DNA of 64,000 nucleotides from Psychroflexus salarius (GCF_900129035.1 NZ_FQTW01000003.1:124001-188000); one strand, 5' to 3'. Counted from the stretch's first letter, positions 34,861 through 44,331 are shown. Translations and numbers: made by a program. Notes: generated by a model from the sequence alone, not told the origin.

Positions 34861-37800
34861 TTGTTAGTTTGAAGTATTGCTCAATAAGCAATTTAAATTT
34901 AGGTTGCAAAGGTAATTGTTGGCGGTTTAATAATTCAGTTGAATTAAAATATTCTTTAGATTTTTCAATCCAATTTTCTTGATTGCTGTTAAAAGTTTTT
35001 GTGTTGGTTTCAGCTTGGCGCTGCTCTTCTTTACCTTGTTTATTAGCCGCTTCTTCAAGTTTTAAGAGCTGGTGTTTAACCGATTCCATTTTCTGAAGTA
35101 GTTTGTTAGTAAAACCCTTCATGAGTAATTCTTGTTCAAGTTCATTTAAACTTTTATCAAGTGCGTTAGTATTGGCATCTAAACCTAATTGCTGAATACG
35201 ATCTTCAAGTTGTTGTCTTAATTTTTGTTGTTGTTTGAAGATGCGATAAATTTCATCTGCATTTCCATTTGAATCAGCATTTTTTCCAGTTTGTCCTTTA
35301 TCACTACTTTTCTGATTAGATTGAGGTTTACCGTTTTTACCATTTTGTTCATTCTGTCCTGAAGTATCGCTTTGCCCTTCACCTCCACTTTTTTCTCCAC
35401 CTTTATCGGCTTTTTGACCTTTTTTCTTTCCGCCAGATTTTTGACCTTTTTGTTGGCCTTGTTTCATGGCTTTTGAAAGTTCATCATGAGATTTAATTAT
35501 ATCAGACAATTGTTGTCCTGAACCTTGGCCTTGTCCAGGTTTTGGCTTGCCACCTTGACCTTGTCCAGAACCACTCATTTGTTGTTGCATTTGATCTAGG
35601 GATTGACTTAATAGATTTGCTAATTGATTAGCATCTTTCATGATATATTGCTGATAGCTCATACCACGATCTATTTTATTTTCAGCAAGGTTTTCTAAGG
35701 TTTTTTTGGTATTAAATTTAATGTCTTCAATAGCATTGTTAACTAAAGCCGTAATCATCATATTGCGCTTTGCTAACTCAAATAAACTATCATCAACATG
35801 TTTAAAGTTTTCTCGTAATTCTGCCTGACGCCTTAATTTCGAGGCAAATAATGGGTTTTTATTAGTAAGTCTAGAGAAATCGTTCATCAATTTTTCTTGC
35901 TCAATAGAATACACAATAAGGTTATCTAAAATTTGTTTAAGCATTTCGGCATCTTCCTGCTGCTGTTTCATACCACCTGCCATCATTTGCTGTTGCATTT
36001 TTTTGGATAACTGACGCATTTGCTTGGCCGCGTTTTGCTGTGCTTTTTGTGCTTTCTGTTTAGATTGCTGCTTATTATCCTTGTTTTCTTCAGATTCAGA
36101 TAGTTTTTCTTCTGCTGTGTTCTGATCTGTTTTAATATTCTCTTCCAAAAACTTATCGCTGCCAATATCCATCGGCTTTTCTAAGTCTTCATTTTCTTCT
36201 TTTAGTTGCTTAATTTCATCTTGCAGTTCTTTAAAGTCTTGACTTAAGTCTTTTTGTTTTTCTGATGAATTTTCTTTGCTTTTTGCTAAGTTTTCTTGTT
36301 TCTCAGCAAGAGATTTCAGTTCGTCTGCTAATTGCTTTTGCTTTTCTTCTACATAAAAGCGTTTGGTTAGCTCTAATAGTTGCTCTAAATTTTGTTCTTG
36401 TTTTTTCTGCTCTTTATCAAACTCATCTAGCGCATCATCTAAGTTTTCTTGATCAATTTTTTCTTGAAGTTTTTGTAGCTCATCTAACAACTTTTTGTTT
36501 TGTTCTATTTGTTCTTGGTTTTGCTTTAAGCGCTCTTCAAGTTCATTTTTATCTTGGTTTTTGCTGTCAAAATCTTTAAGTTGTTTTTCTAATTTTTTTG
36601 AATAAGATTTCATCAAGGCCATTTGTTGTTTTTGGCGCTCAACAAAACGTTTTAGCTTTTGCTTATCAGTATAATTTAATTGCTGCTTTTCTTTGCTTAT
36701 TTGCTTTAAATCTGACAGTTCTTTCTCGGCTGCTTTGTTTTTAGAAAGTGATTGATTTATCTGGTTTATAGCTTCTTGTTGTTGCTTTAAATTATCTTTT
36801 TTAGCTTCGGCTTGGCTTGGTTTATTAAAGTAAAATATTTCAGATTGAGAACTTTTTTGACCATTGACTGCGTCATTATCATAAACCTTGAAAACATAAC
36901 GATAAGTAAAACCAGGTTTGAAGTTTAATTCTGGATTAGGAACGGCATAATTAAAGGTTGCAAATGAATTTTTTGCAATTGAAATCGGTTGGGTAAAACT
37001 TGAATCGGTTTTTGTATTTGTAATTTCAATTTCGGCTTTTGTTAAGCCATAATCGTCACTTAACTTTGCAAAAAAATAACGTTGTTGTTGATTGATGGTA
37101 TCTTGCTTAGTTTGAAGCTTAAGCTGAGGATATTCATCTTTAACTACTTTAATTTGATAACTTAGTTTTTCAAAATTTGAAAACAAAGCATTTGAAATAC
37201 TGAGTTGGTAATTAAGGTTTTGAAATATTTTTTGTTGATGGCTAAAAATACCATCTTCATCTTGAAAACTTACTTTTTCTGTATCGCTCAATAAATTGAC
37301 TTGGCTAGTGTGTGCAGTTGAAATTTGCCAACTAACCATTGTGCCTTCAGGTATGGTAAGGTTTCCTGTACCTTTTATATTAGAAGCTGGGCGTTTAATA
37401 TAAGATGGAAACTTCAACTGTAAGTTTAAGCCTTTTAACTGTGGCGTTTGTAATAATGAAATCTTGTAAGTTCTAGATTTAATTTTATTGGCGCTTAAGT
37501 AAAATTCAGTTGTTTCTGTTAAGTTTTGTAAATTAAAAATATGACTTCCATCAGCCAGTTGCTCTAAACTAAATTTTTCATCATTAAGATGAATACTAAT
37601 TTGTTCAGGAGCAATTTCACCATGCGTTATAGCCTTAATGGTAAAATCGCTTCCAGCAATCGCTTCTAAGCTATCGTTTAAAATATGAAACTGAAACGGT
37701 GCTGGCGGCTCAAATTCTTTTTGATAATTGGCCATGCGGAAATAAGAATCTGAAAAAAACTGACCTTGCCCTGAAACCCAAATCGCTACAATAATTAGCA

Positions 37801-38278
37801 GCGGAATAATCGCAAAACGCAGATACTTCAAATTATAGTTGAAGTTAACAGCCATTTGAAAAGGAACAGACTTAATTTCTTTAGACTTTTGCTCGATACT
37901 AGCAATGATAAATTCATTTGAAGCGCCTTGTTCTTTTAATTGAAGAATATTTGTGAGTTTATCATCAACTTCTTTAAAGTGTTGACCTATTAAGTTAGAA
38001 GCGCTATAAAAATCAATTCCTTTCGAAATTTTAGTCAGTTTTAAAATCGGCTTAATAACAAACAGGCTTAAAATAGCTACCATAATAAAACAGCCAACTA
38101 TGAGTAAAATTAAACGACCAGTCGAGTTTAGCCATAAAAAATATTCTACAGCAGCTATTAAAATACTTAGCGCTAAAATAGAACCTAAGCTTATAATACT
38201 ACCTTTAATTAACTGGTTGTAGTAGTATTTTTTAATAAACTGCGCGAGTTTATGTTCAATTTGTTGGTAATGCTGCAT
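34853..38278 (-). CDS. DUF4175-family giant membrane-anchored coiled-coil protein
   Basis: An 1141-residue protein. The N terminus has two adjacent membrane segments (about 25-80: IISLGSILALSILIAAVEYF and LILLIVGCFIMVAILSLFVI) and one near 150-168 (FAIIPLLIIVAIWV). A beta-rich extracytoplasmic region (about 185-490) is followed by a very long Gln/Glu/Lys coiled coil (about 490-760). Then come a helical domain (QMMAGGMKQQQEDAEML) and a Gly/Gln/Lys-rich low-complexity tail (GQGQGGKPKPGQGQG). The layout matches Bacteroidota DUF4175 proteins. The function is unknown to me. It overlaps ybeY by 8 bases. Confidence 0.8.
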   Translation of the reverse strand: MQHYQQIEHKLAQFIKKYYYNQLIKGSIISLGSILALSILIAAVEYFLWLNSTGRLILLIVGCFIMVAILSLFVIKPILKLTKISKGIDFYSASNLIGQHFKEVDDKLTNILQLKEQGASNEFIIASIEQKSKEIKSVPFQMAVNFNYNLKYLRFAIIPLLIIVAIWVSGQGQFFSDSYFRMANYQKEFEPPAPFQFHILNDSLEAIAGSDFTIKAITHGEIAPEQISIHLNDEKFSLEQLADGSHIFNLQNLTETTEFYLSANKIKSRTYKISLLQTPQLKGLNLQLKFPSYIKRPASNIKGTGNLTIPEGTMVSWQISTAHTSQVNLLSDTEKVSFQDEDGIFSHQQKIFQNLNYQLSISNALFSNFEKLSYQIKVVKDEYPQLKLQTKQDTINQQQRYFFAKLSDDYGLTKAEIEITNTKTDSSFTQPISIAKNSFATFNYAVPNPELNFKPGFTYRYVFKVYDNDAVNGQKSSQSEIFYFNKPSQAEAKKDNLKQQQEAINQINQSLSKNKAAEKELSDLKQISKEKQQLNYTDKQKLKRFVERQKQQMALMKSYSKKLEKQLKDFDSKNQDKNELEERLKQNQEQIEQNKKLLDELQKLQEKIDQENLDDALDEFDKEQKKQEQNLEQLLELTKRFYVEEKQKQLADELKSLAEKQENLAKSKENSSEKQKDLSQDFKELQDEIKQLKEENEDLEKPMDIGSDKFLEENIKTDQNTAEEKLSESEENKDNKQQSKQKAQKAQQNAAKQMRQLSKKMQQQMMAGGMKQQQEDAEMLKQILDNLIVYSIEQEKLMNDFSRLTNKNPLFASKLRRQAELRENFKHVDDSLFELAKRNMMITALVNNAIEDIKFNTKKTLENLAENKIDRGMSYQQYIMKDANQLANLLSQSLDQMQQQMSGSGQGQGGKPKPGQGQGSGQQLSDIIKSHDELSKAMKQGQQKGQKSGGKKKGQKADKGGEKSGGEGQSDTSGQNEQNGKNGKPQSNQKSSDKGQTGKNADSNGNADEIYRIFKQQQKLRQQLEDRIQQLGLDANTNALDKSLNELEQELLMKGFTNKLLQKMESVKHQLLKLEEAANKQGKEEQRQAETNTKTFNSNQENWIEKSKEYFNSTELLNRQQLPLQPKFKLLIEQYFKLTND

Positions 38279-38450
38279 TTTGATAAATCAATAATTTGCT
38301 AAGGTATTAAAAATGCGAATGTTAATGATGTGGTTAATTGTGTTTTAACAAGCAAAGCAGATTTAAAAACATTAAACTCAATTACACATTAAAAACTTAA
38401 TATTCAAACTTAATGCTTTGTACTGTTTTCTGTAAACCCTTAATTAATTT

Positions 38451-38458
38451 TATCTTTG
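38451..38458 (+). promoter_or_regulatory. -7 box for gltX
   Basis: TATCTTTG matches TAnnTTTG exactly, 15 bases before the ATG at 38474. A TTG start at 38456 would lie within this box, so the ATG is the true start. Confidence 0.6.
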
Positions 38459-38473
38459 TCAAAAAATAGAAAT

Positions 38474-40003
38474 ATGTCTACAAGTGTTCGCGTAAGATTT
38501 GCTCCTAGTCCAACAGGACCATTACATATTGGTGGTTTAAGAACTGCACTTTACAATTATTTATTTGCTAAGAAAAACGACGGTAAATTTATTTTGCGTA
38601 TTGAAGATACTGACCAAAACCGTTTTGTTGAAGGTGCCGAAAACTACATCATTGAAAGTTTAAATTGGGCTGGTATTCCTTATGATGAAGGTCCAGGAAA
38701 AGAAGGAAATTTTGGTCCATACAAACAAAGCGAACGCAAAGATATTTATGTTAAATATGTGAATCAACTTATTGAACATGGTAAAGCTTATTATGCGTTT
38801 GATACACCAGAACAATTAAATCAACTACGCCAACAAGCTGAAGCTAAAGGAGAAAAATTTGCTTATGGACCTCAAACACGCCAATCACTTAATAATTCAT
38901 TAAACTTATCCAAAACCGAATTAGATGAGCGTCTGGAACGAGGAGACGATTATGTTATTAGATTTAAAACCTCAGTAAGTCGTCATTTACACTTGAAAGA
39001 TGTTATTAGAGGTTTAATTGAAGTTGATACAGCTGTTCTAGATGATAAAATATTATTTAAAAGTGATGGTTTACCAACTTATCACTTAGCTAATATTGTA
39101 GATGATCACTTAATGGAAATAACACATGTTATTCGAGGAGAAGAATGGTTGCCTTCGCTTCCACTTCATGTTTCACTTTATGAAGCTTTTGGTTGGGAAC
39201 CACCAAAATTTGCGCACCTGCCATTGATTTTAAAACCCAACGGAAAAGGGAAGTTAAGTAAACGCGATGGCGACAAGTTAGGTATTCCTGTTTTTCCATT
39301 AGAATGGAACGACCCAAAATCTGGTGAAACTTCAAAAGGTTATCGAGAAGACGGTTATCTATCAGAAACTTTAGTAAATACCTTAGCTTTATTAGGTTGG
39401 AATGATGGAACCGATAAAGAATTTTATAATTTAAAGGAACTTATTGAAGCCTTTGATTTGACTAGAGTTCATAAAGGTGGAGCAAAATTTGATCCTGAAA
39501 AGTTGAAATGGTTTCAGCAACATTATTTACAAAAAGCTCCAATAAATGCTTTAGTCAACCAATATAAAACCATTTTAAATCAAAAAGGGATTGAAGTTGG
39601 CATTCCTTACATCGAGCATGTTGTGGCTACCATTCGTGAACGAGCTATTTTTGTAAGTGATTTTTGGGAATTATCACACTTTTATTTTCAAGCGCCAGAA
39701 ACGTACGACGCAAAAGCTTCTAAAAAAGCTTGGAAATCCGGTACATCTGAACTAATGCGCCAATTATACGATGATGTTATTTCAACTCAAAAGCCATTTA
39801 CAGAAGAAGGTTTAGAACAAGCTGTAAAAAAATGGATTAACGATCATGACTTAGGTTTTGGGAAAGTAATGCAACCATTGCGCTTAGCATTAGTCGGTGC
39901 CATGCAAGGACCAAGTATTTTTAATATTGCCGCAGCAATTGGTCAACAAGAAACCGAACAACGGATTAAAGCAGCGATAAGTAAATTTAGTGCATCTAAT
40001 TAG
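38474..40003 (+). CDS. gltX: Glutamate--tRNA ligase
   Basis: Charges tRNA-Glu with glutamate. From the ATG at 38474 the protein is 509 residues, starting MSTSVRVRFAPSPTGPLHIG, which includes the HIGH-type motif of class I synthetases. RIEDTDQNRF follows, then HVIRGEEWLPSLPLHVSLYE, and the KMSKS-type loop reads KLSKRDGDK. The C-terminal helical anticodon-binding domain includes KGGAKFDPEKLKWFQQHYL (split reading KGGAKFDPEKLKW and FQQHYL). The gene is monocistronic with its own promoter, divergent from the DUF4175 gene. Confidence 0.96.
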   Translation: MSTSVRVRFAPSPTGPLHIGGLRTALYNYLFAKKNDGKFILRIEDTDQNRFVEGAENYIIESLNWAGIPYDEGPGKEGNFGPYKQSERKDIYVKYVNQLIEHGKAYYAFDTPEQLNQLRQQAEAKGEKFAYGPQTRQSLNNSLNLSKTELDERLERGDDYVIRFKTSVSRHLHLKDVIRGLIEVDTAVLDDKILFKSDGLPTYHLANIVDDHLMEITHVIRGEEWLPSLPLHVSLYEAFGWEPPKFAHLPLILKPNGKGKLSKRDGDKLGIPVFPLEWNDPKSGETSKGYREDGYLSETLVNTLALLGWNDGTDKEFYNLKELIEAFDLTRVHKGGAKFDPEKLKWFQQHYLQKAPINALVNQYKTILNQKGIEVGIPYIEHVVATIRERAIFVSDFWELSHFYFQAPETYDAKASKKAWKSGTSELMRQLYDDVISTQKPFTEEGLEQAVKKWINDHDLGFGKVMQPLRLALVGAMQGPSIFNIAAAIGQQETEQRIKAAISKFSASN

Positions 40004-40107
40004 TTTTTAACTAAATTGTTTTGCTATTCATTTAACATTAAAATTAATTTTTTATAACTAAGCTTATTTTTTTAGCTTATTTTTAAAGACAATTTAAATT
40101 ATTAAAT

Positions 40108-41067
40108 ATGAACTCATTTATCACAGTCTTTATTATTGTATTTATTGTCTTTGTAATCATTTCTGGCATATTTACCGTTAAACAACAAACCGCTGCTATT
40201 GTAGAACGTTTTGGGCGATTTAATAGCGTTAGAAATTCAGGTTTGCAAATTAAAATTCCTATAATTGATCGCATCGCTGGTAGAATAAACTTAAAGATTC
40301 AACAGCTTGATGTCATTGTAGAAACCAAAACAAAAGATGATGTTTTTGTACACTTAAAGGTATCTGTTCAATATCAAGTCATGCGTGCTAATGTTTATGA
40401 TGCATTTTATAAACTTGAAAGTCCAGCTGCGCAAATTACATCATATGTGTTTGATGTTGTTCGTGCTGAAGTTCCTAAAATGAAACTTGATAATGTTTTT
40501 GAACGTAAAGATGATGTGGCCAATGCAGTTAAAGCTGAACTCAACGATGCTATGCTAGATTATGGTTATGATATTATTAAAACACTAGTGACCGATATTG
40601 ATCCTGATGAAAAAGTAAAAGAATCAATGAACCGAATTAATGCTTCTGAAAGGGAAAAAGTTGCTGCTGAATATGAAGCTGAAGCTGAGCGTATTAAAAT
40701 TGTAGCTAAAGCACGTGCCGAAGCTGAAAGTAAGCGTTTACAAGGTCAAGGTATTGCCGACCAACGTCGAGAAATTGCACGTGGTCTTGAAGAAAGTGTA
40801 GATGTTTTAAATAACGTAGGTATTAATTCTCAAGAAGCTTCTGCCTTAATTGTGGTGACGCAACATTACGATACACTTCAATCTATCGGTGAAAAAAATA
40901 ATTCTAATTTAATTTTAATGCCAAATTCTCCTGAAGCTGGAAGTGATATGCTTAATCAAATGATAACTTCGTTTAGAGCTTCTAGCCAAATTGGAGAAGA
41001 AATGAAACGTTATAATAAGGAACAACTAAATGATAATAATTCAGCTAAAGACGGCGACGGCGAATAA
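40108..41067 (+). CDS. SPFH/Band 7 (stomatin-like) membrane protein
   Basis: A 319-residue protein with an N-terminal membrane segment (FITVFIIVFIVFVIISGIF), the stomatin-type start QQTAAIVERFGRFNSVRNSG, and PIIDRIAGRINLKIQQLDV. The SPFH domain extends to about residue 180, ending with an alpha-helical repeat (EREKVAAEYEAEAERIKIVA) and a C-terminal SSQIGEEMKRYNKE. Such proteins form ring-like scaffolds at membranes and often accompany proteases or NfeD. None of those is adjacent here. The protein runs tail to tail with the DUF6327-like gene, one base apart. Confidence 0.88.
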   Translation: MNSFITVFIIVFIVFVIISGIFTVKQQTAAIVERFGRFNSVRNSGLQIKIPIIDRIAGRINLKIQQLDVIVETKTKDDVFVHLKVSVQYQVMRANVYDAFYKLESPAAQITSYVFDVVRAEVPKMKLDNVFERKDDVANAVKAELNDAMLDYGYDIIKTLVTDIDPDEKVKESMNRINASEREKVAAEYEAEAERIKIVAKARAEAESKRLQGQGIADQRREIARGLEESVDVLNNVGINSQEASALIVVTQHYDTLQSIGEKNNSNLILMPNSPEAGSDMLNQMITSFRASSQIGEEMKRYNKEQLNDNNSAKDGDGE

Positions 41068-41068
41068 G

Positions 41069-41284
41069 CTAAACTTTTATTTTCTTCAGTAAAGTCGCTC
41101 CTATTTTCTTTAGAATGTATTTTCGACTTAATTGGGAAATTAATTCAGCCGTTAAATTGCTAAAACTAAGGCTATCTTTGATAAATGTAATATCAATTTT
41201 AGCCTTTTGTTTATAAATATCAGCTTCTAAACGTTTGATGCGCAAATCTTTATCGAGGTCTTTAAAAGAAGTGTAAGTTTTCAT
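41069..41284 (-). CDS. Small conserved protein (DUF6327-like)
   Basis: A 71-residue basic protein beginning MKTYTSFKDLDKDLRIKRL, a start like that of the short flavobacterial proteins called DUF6327 that accompany YtxH and holin-like genes. An amphipathic helix (LRIKRLEADIYKQKAKIDI) is followed by a C-terminal basic helix. No membrane segment or signal peptide is clear. It is the last gene of a three-gene minus-strand operon, 3 bases after the holin-like gene. Confidence 0.55.
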   Translation of the reverse strand: MKTYTSFKDLDKDLRIKRLEADIYKQKAKIDITFIKDSLSFSNLTAELISQLSRKYILKKIGATLLKKIKV

Positions 41285-41287
41285 AAT

Positions 41288-41665
41288 TTATTCATTAGAT
41301 GTTAAATCTTCTGCTTTAGCCTCAGAATCATTAATAATTTGACTTAAAAACATGAGAACTTTACGTTCAATAATTGGTTTAGCAAAAGCAAAAATTAGTA
41401 CAAAAAGCAAGGCATAAAAACCACCCATAATCAAGAAACCATATGCAATTGTGCCTAAACTTTCTCCAATTAAGAAAGACAGACCTATTGAAATAAACAA
41501 AAACAGCAATAGCCCTATGCCTCCTAATAATAATAAATTTAAGGAGGCTACAAGGCTTTTGCTTAGCTTTTTAAATGCATCTAACTTATAATACGCAATT
41601 AAGCTTTTAATGTAGTTTTGAGAGTCTTCTGAAAGATGCTCAACATGATCTTTAACTGCTTTCAT
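41288..41665 (-). CDS. Holin-like membrane protein (DUF1469/phage holin family)
   Basis: A 125-residue protein with an N-terminal acidic/basic helix (VKDHVEHLSEDSQNYIKSLI) and two hydrophobic hairpin segments (LLLLGGIGLLLFLFISIGLSF and ALLFVLIFAFA). A C-terminal cytoplasmic tail follows. It resembles the putative actinobacterial holin-X/DUF1469 group, which is widespread and not phage-encoded in this setting. It lies between the YtxH and DUF6327-like genes, a small envelope or stress-related operon in flavobacteria. Confidence 0.7.
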   Translation of the reverse strand: MKAVKDHVEHLSEDSQNYIKSLIAYYKLDAFKKLSKSLVASLNLLLLGGIGLLLFLFISIGLSFLIGESLGTIAYGFLIMGGFYALLFVLIFAFAKPIIERKVLMFLSQIINDSEAKAEDLTSNE

Positions 41666-41670
41666 TCTAC

Positions 41671-42021
41671 TTATTTAGTAGCTGATTTCAACTCTTTTTG
41701 AAGTTTTTCATTTTTCTTTTTCAGTTCATCTAATTCAGCTTGAAGTTTTCCTAACATATCATCAGCTTTTTCATTGGTAGAATTAAAAGTATGCTCTAAG
41801 CGCTTTTCAATATCATTTTTAGTTCGATTTGTGAAGTCGACTAACTGATTTGAAATATCATCATATTGACTTGATAAATTGTCTTTTAAATCTGCGGCGC
41901 CATCTTTTAAATCTTTACGTGTTTCTTTACCACTTTTAGGCGCGTATAATAATCCTAAACCAGCACCTATAGTTGCGCCTGTTAGTAATGCGATAATTGT
42001 ATTTCCTGTGTTATTTGACAT
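41671..42021 (-). CDS. YtxH-domain protein
   Basis: A 116-residue protein. The glycine-rich N-terminal membrane segment TIIALLTGATIGAGLGLLYA is followed directly by PKSGKETRKDL, the YtxH signature. An amphipathic coiled coil (LSSQYDDISNQLVDFTNRTK and LQAELDELKKKNEKLQKEL) completes it. YtxH proteins are often stress-induced. Here it opens the operon with the holin-like and DUF6327-like genes. The mechanism is unknown. Confidence 0.85.
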   Translation of the reverse strand: MSNNTGNTIIALLTGATIGAGLGLLYAPKSGKETRKDLKDGAADLKDNLSSQYDDISNQLVDFTNRTKNDIEKRLEHTFNSTNEKADDMLGKLQAELDELKKKNEKLQKELKSATK

Positions 42022-42047
42022 GATTATATATTTTATTGTGATTTACT

Positions 42048-42055
42048 CAAATATA
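42048..42055 (-). promoter_or_regulatory. -7 box for the ytxH operon
   Basis: The minus strand reads TATATTTG, matching TAnnTTTG, 26 bases before the ATG of the YtxH gene. Confidence 0.5.
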
Positions 42056-42162
42056 CTAAAAAGCCTTCTTAATCTTGTTAATATGGGGTTAAGACTTGTT
42101 TAAGAGTCTCACAATACTAGATTTATAGGGTTTGTAGTTAAGCAAACAAATCTATTATACTG

Positions 42163-43065
42163 TTAAACCCATTTTTTTGGTTTACGTAAAACCTCAAGTA
42201 GTTTGGCTTCTTCAGAATGAGGCTCTGGAATATGGTTATAGTGCCACTGTACATGAGGTGGTAAACTCATTAAAATACTTTCTATACGGCCATTGGTTTT
42301 TAGTCCAAACAAAGTGCCCTTATCGTGAACTAAATTAAACTCAACATATCGACCACGCCGTATTTCTTGCCATTCACGCTGCTTTGCATTGTAAGATATA
42401 TCTTTTCGCTTATTAACAATCGGAATGTAAGCTTCAGTAAATGAATTGCCAACTTCAGTTACAAAGTTGAACCAATCAGTCATGCTGTGGTTCTCATTGG
42501 CCTTTAAATAGTCAAAAAATAAGCCGCCGATGCCGCGCGCTTCGTTTCTATGACTGTTCCAGAAATAGTCATCACAACGTTTTTTGTATTGAGGATAAAA
42601 ATTTTGGTCATGATGGTCACAAGCCGTTTTACAAACTTGGTGAAAATGTTGAGCATCTTCTTCAAACAAGTAGTAAGGTGTTAAATCTTGCCCACCACCA
42701 AACCATTGGTCAATAATTTCACCTGTTGAATCATACATTTCAAAATACCGCCAATTGGCATGTACAGTTGGCACCATTGGGTTTTTAGGGTGTATGACTA
42801 GACTAAGTCCACAGGCAAAAAAATCACAATCTTTAACCCCAAAATACTTTTGCATCGAACTTGGTAAAGCACCATGAACAGCTGAGATATTTACACCACC
42901 TTTTTCAAAAACTGCACCGTTTTCAATCACGCGTGTTCTGCCTCCACCACCTTCAGCGCGCTCCCAAAGGTCTTCTTTAAATTTTGCTTGACCATCAACT
43001 TGCTCTAAATCCTTGGTGATATGGTCTTGTAATTGTTGAATATAAGTGTAAAATTCATCTTTCAT
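42163..43065 (-). CDS. hemF: Oxygen-dependent coproporphyrinogen III oxidase
   Basis: HemF decarboxylates coproporphyrinogen III to protoporphyrinogen IX using oxygen, late in heme synthesis. The ATG at 43065 gives a 300-residue protein (typical for HemF). It contains WERAEGGGGRTRVIENGAVF, ISAVHGALPSSM, HANWRYFEMYD and the signature QWFGGGQDLTPYYL. C-terminal RRGRYVEFNLVHDKGTLFGL lies near the end. The longer frame starting at 43122 would overlap plsC substantially, while this start leaves one base between the genes. HemJ, a later step, is encoded at 59 kb. Confidence 0.95.
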   Translation of the reverse strand: MKDEFYTYIQQLQDHITKDLEQVDGQAKFKEDLWERAEGGGGRTRVIENGAVFEKGGVNISAVHGALPSSMQKYFGVKDCDFFACGLSLVIHPKNPMVPTVHANWRYFEMYDSTGEIIDQWFGGGQDLTPYYLFEEDAQHFHQVCKTACDHHDQNFYPQYKKRCDDYFWNSHRNEARGIGGLFFDYLKANENHSMTDWFNFVTEVGNSFTEAYIPIVNKRKDISYNAKQREWQEIRRGRYVEFNLVHDKGTLFGLKTNGRIESILMSLPPHVQWHYNHIPEPHSEEAKLLEVLRKPKKWV

Positions 43066-43066
43066 T

Positions 43067-43816
43067 TTAAGCAGCTTTAGCGGGTAAAATATGTTCTGTA
43101 ATAGTTGCTTCAACTCGGTCAATTAAAGTATCGTAGTTGTCAAATTCAGCCAAGTCTAAAGTCTGGTGGACTTTAAATTTTAAGTTTAAACCTACATTCA
43201 TCGGGAACATTCCAAATTTTTGTAATTTCCATGAGTTATTAATACTTACAGGAACAATTTTAGCAGTTGGGCAGTGTTCAAATAAGGTTTTTAATCCATT
43301 TCTTGAAAAGGCTTTTGGCTTACCAGTTCTAGAGCGTGTTCCTTCAGGAAAAATAACGGCAGAACGATTAAATTGATTTAAATATTGACCAAATTTTGAA
43401 ATTGCATTAAGCGCTTGATTTCTATCGTTTCGATCAATTAAAACTGAACCGCCATGTTTCAAATTATAAGAAATACCTGGAATTCCTTTACCTAATTCTT
43501 TTTTTGAAATAAATTTAGGATGAAGCTGCCGAAGATGCCAAATTAAAGGTGGAATATCGAACATACTTTGATGATTAGCAATTATAATATGTGGTTGATT
43601 TCGTTTAAAGTTGAAGTTATTTTCAAAACTTACCCAATTACCAAGTAAATTGAGACATCTTAGTAGAAAGAAATTAAAGATATCAACACTTTTTTTGTGG
43701 GCTTGGTAACCGAAACCTTTAAAGCAAATTACTTGTACCACATGAAAAATAACTAAGCATAAGCCAAATGCTAAATAAAATGGAACTGATAAGATGCTAG
43801 CAATAATTTTTCGCAT
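43067..43816 (-). CDS. plsC: 1-acyl-sn-glycerol-3-phosphate acyltransferase
   Basis: Membrane enzyme making phosphatidic acid. The 249-residue protein has an N-terminal hydrophobic anchor (ILSVPFYLAFGLCLVIFHVV), the acyltransferase motif NHQSMFD with His82 and Asp87, and the glycerol-phosphate motif FPEGTRSR near residue 160. VPVSINNSW, a later conserved block, is present. It is followed one base later by hemF on the same strand, so the two are probably co-transcribed. Confidence 0.9.
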   Translation of the reverse strand: MRKIIASILSVPFYLAFGLCLVIFHVVQVICFKGFGYQAHKKSVDIFNFFLLRCLNLLGNWVSFENNFNFKRNQPHIIIANHQSMFDIPPLIWHLRQLHPKFISKKELGKGIPGISYNLKHGGSVLIDRNDRNQALNAISKFGQYLNQFNRSAVIFPEGTRSRTGKPKAFSRNGLKTLFEHCPTAKIVPVSINNSWKLQKFGMFPMNVGLNLKFKVHQTLDLAEFDNYDTLIDRVEATITEHILPAKAA

Positions 43817-43828
43817 GGGGTTTAAAAG

Positions 43829-43854
43829 ACAAAAGCCGTTTAAATAACGGCTTT
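43829..43854 (-). terminator. Terminator after the bacilliredoxin gene
   Basis: A 9-bp perfect stem AAAGCCGTT/AACGGCTTT with a 5-base loop lies between the bacilliredoxin stop and the plsC start, followed on the minus strand by a short T run (TTTT). Confidence 0.7.
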
Positions 43855-43879
43855 AGGTTAATTAAAAATTTATAGCAGA

Positions 43880-44290
43880 TTAACAATGCTCATCATAAGC
43901 ACTTTTTAAGTTATCGGCTATCATTTCAGCCGGTCTGCCTTCAATGTGATGACGCTCTAACATGTGTACCAATTCACCATCCTTAAATAAAGCCATTGAA
44001 GGTGAACTTGGTGGAAATGGTACCATTTGGGCACGTGCTTCGTCAGTTGCTTCTTTATCAACACCAGCAAATACCGTTACTAAATGATTTGGTTTTTTAG
44101 AATGCTCTAAAGATTGTTTAGCGCCTGGACGTGCATTTGCAGCAGCACAGCCACAAACAGAATTAACAACCACTAATGTAGTTCCTGATTTTGCTAAAGC
44201 ATTAGAGACATCAGATTTACTTTTTAATTCTTGAAAACCGATGCTAGTTAGCTCTTCTTGCATTGGCTTAACGAGTTCTTGTGGATACAT
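43880..44290 (-). CDS. BrxA/BrxB-family bacilliredoxin
   Basis: A 136-residue thioredoxin-fold protein of the YphP/YqiW (DUF1094) family. In Firmicutes it removes bacillithiol from oxidised proteins. The active-site motif is C46-G-C48, within VNSVCGCAAANARPG. MVPFPPSSPSMALF and ELVHMLERHHIEG near the C terminus match the family. Flavobacteria are believed to use bacillithiol or similar thiols, which is inference. The start MYPQELVKPM at 44290 is chosen because the longer reading begins inside the -7 box. Confidence 0.88.
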   Translation of the reverse strand: MYPQELVKPMQEELTSIGFQELKSKSDVSNALAKSGTTLVVVNSVCGCAAANARPGAKQSLEHSKKPNHLVTVFAGVDKEATDEARAQMVPFPPSSPSMALFKDGELVHMLERHHIEGRPAEMIADNLKSAYDEHC

Positions 44291-44323
44291 ATCTAGTAAT
44301 TTTAAAGACTTAATATTAAGATA

Positions 44324-44331
44324 CAAATATA
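44324..44331 (-). promoter_or_regulatory. -7 box for the bacilliredoxin gene
   Basis: The minus strand reads TATATTTG, matching TAnnTTTG, 33 bases before the chosen ATG and covering the alternative start codon at 44326. Confidence 0.5.

Noticed and set aside
36265-36579. Plus-strand ORF of 104 codons within the DUF4175 gene
   Set aside because: Leu/Phe-rich antisense reading of a Gln/Glu/Lys-rich coiled coil, a known artefact pattern.
41288-41665. Prophage holin
   Set aside because: No other phage gene is nearby. The gene is in a YtxH/DUF6327-like operon, as in other flavobacteria.
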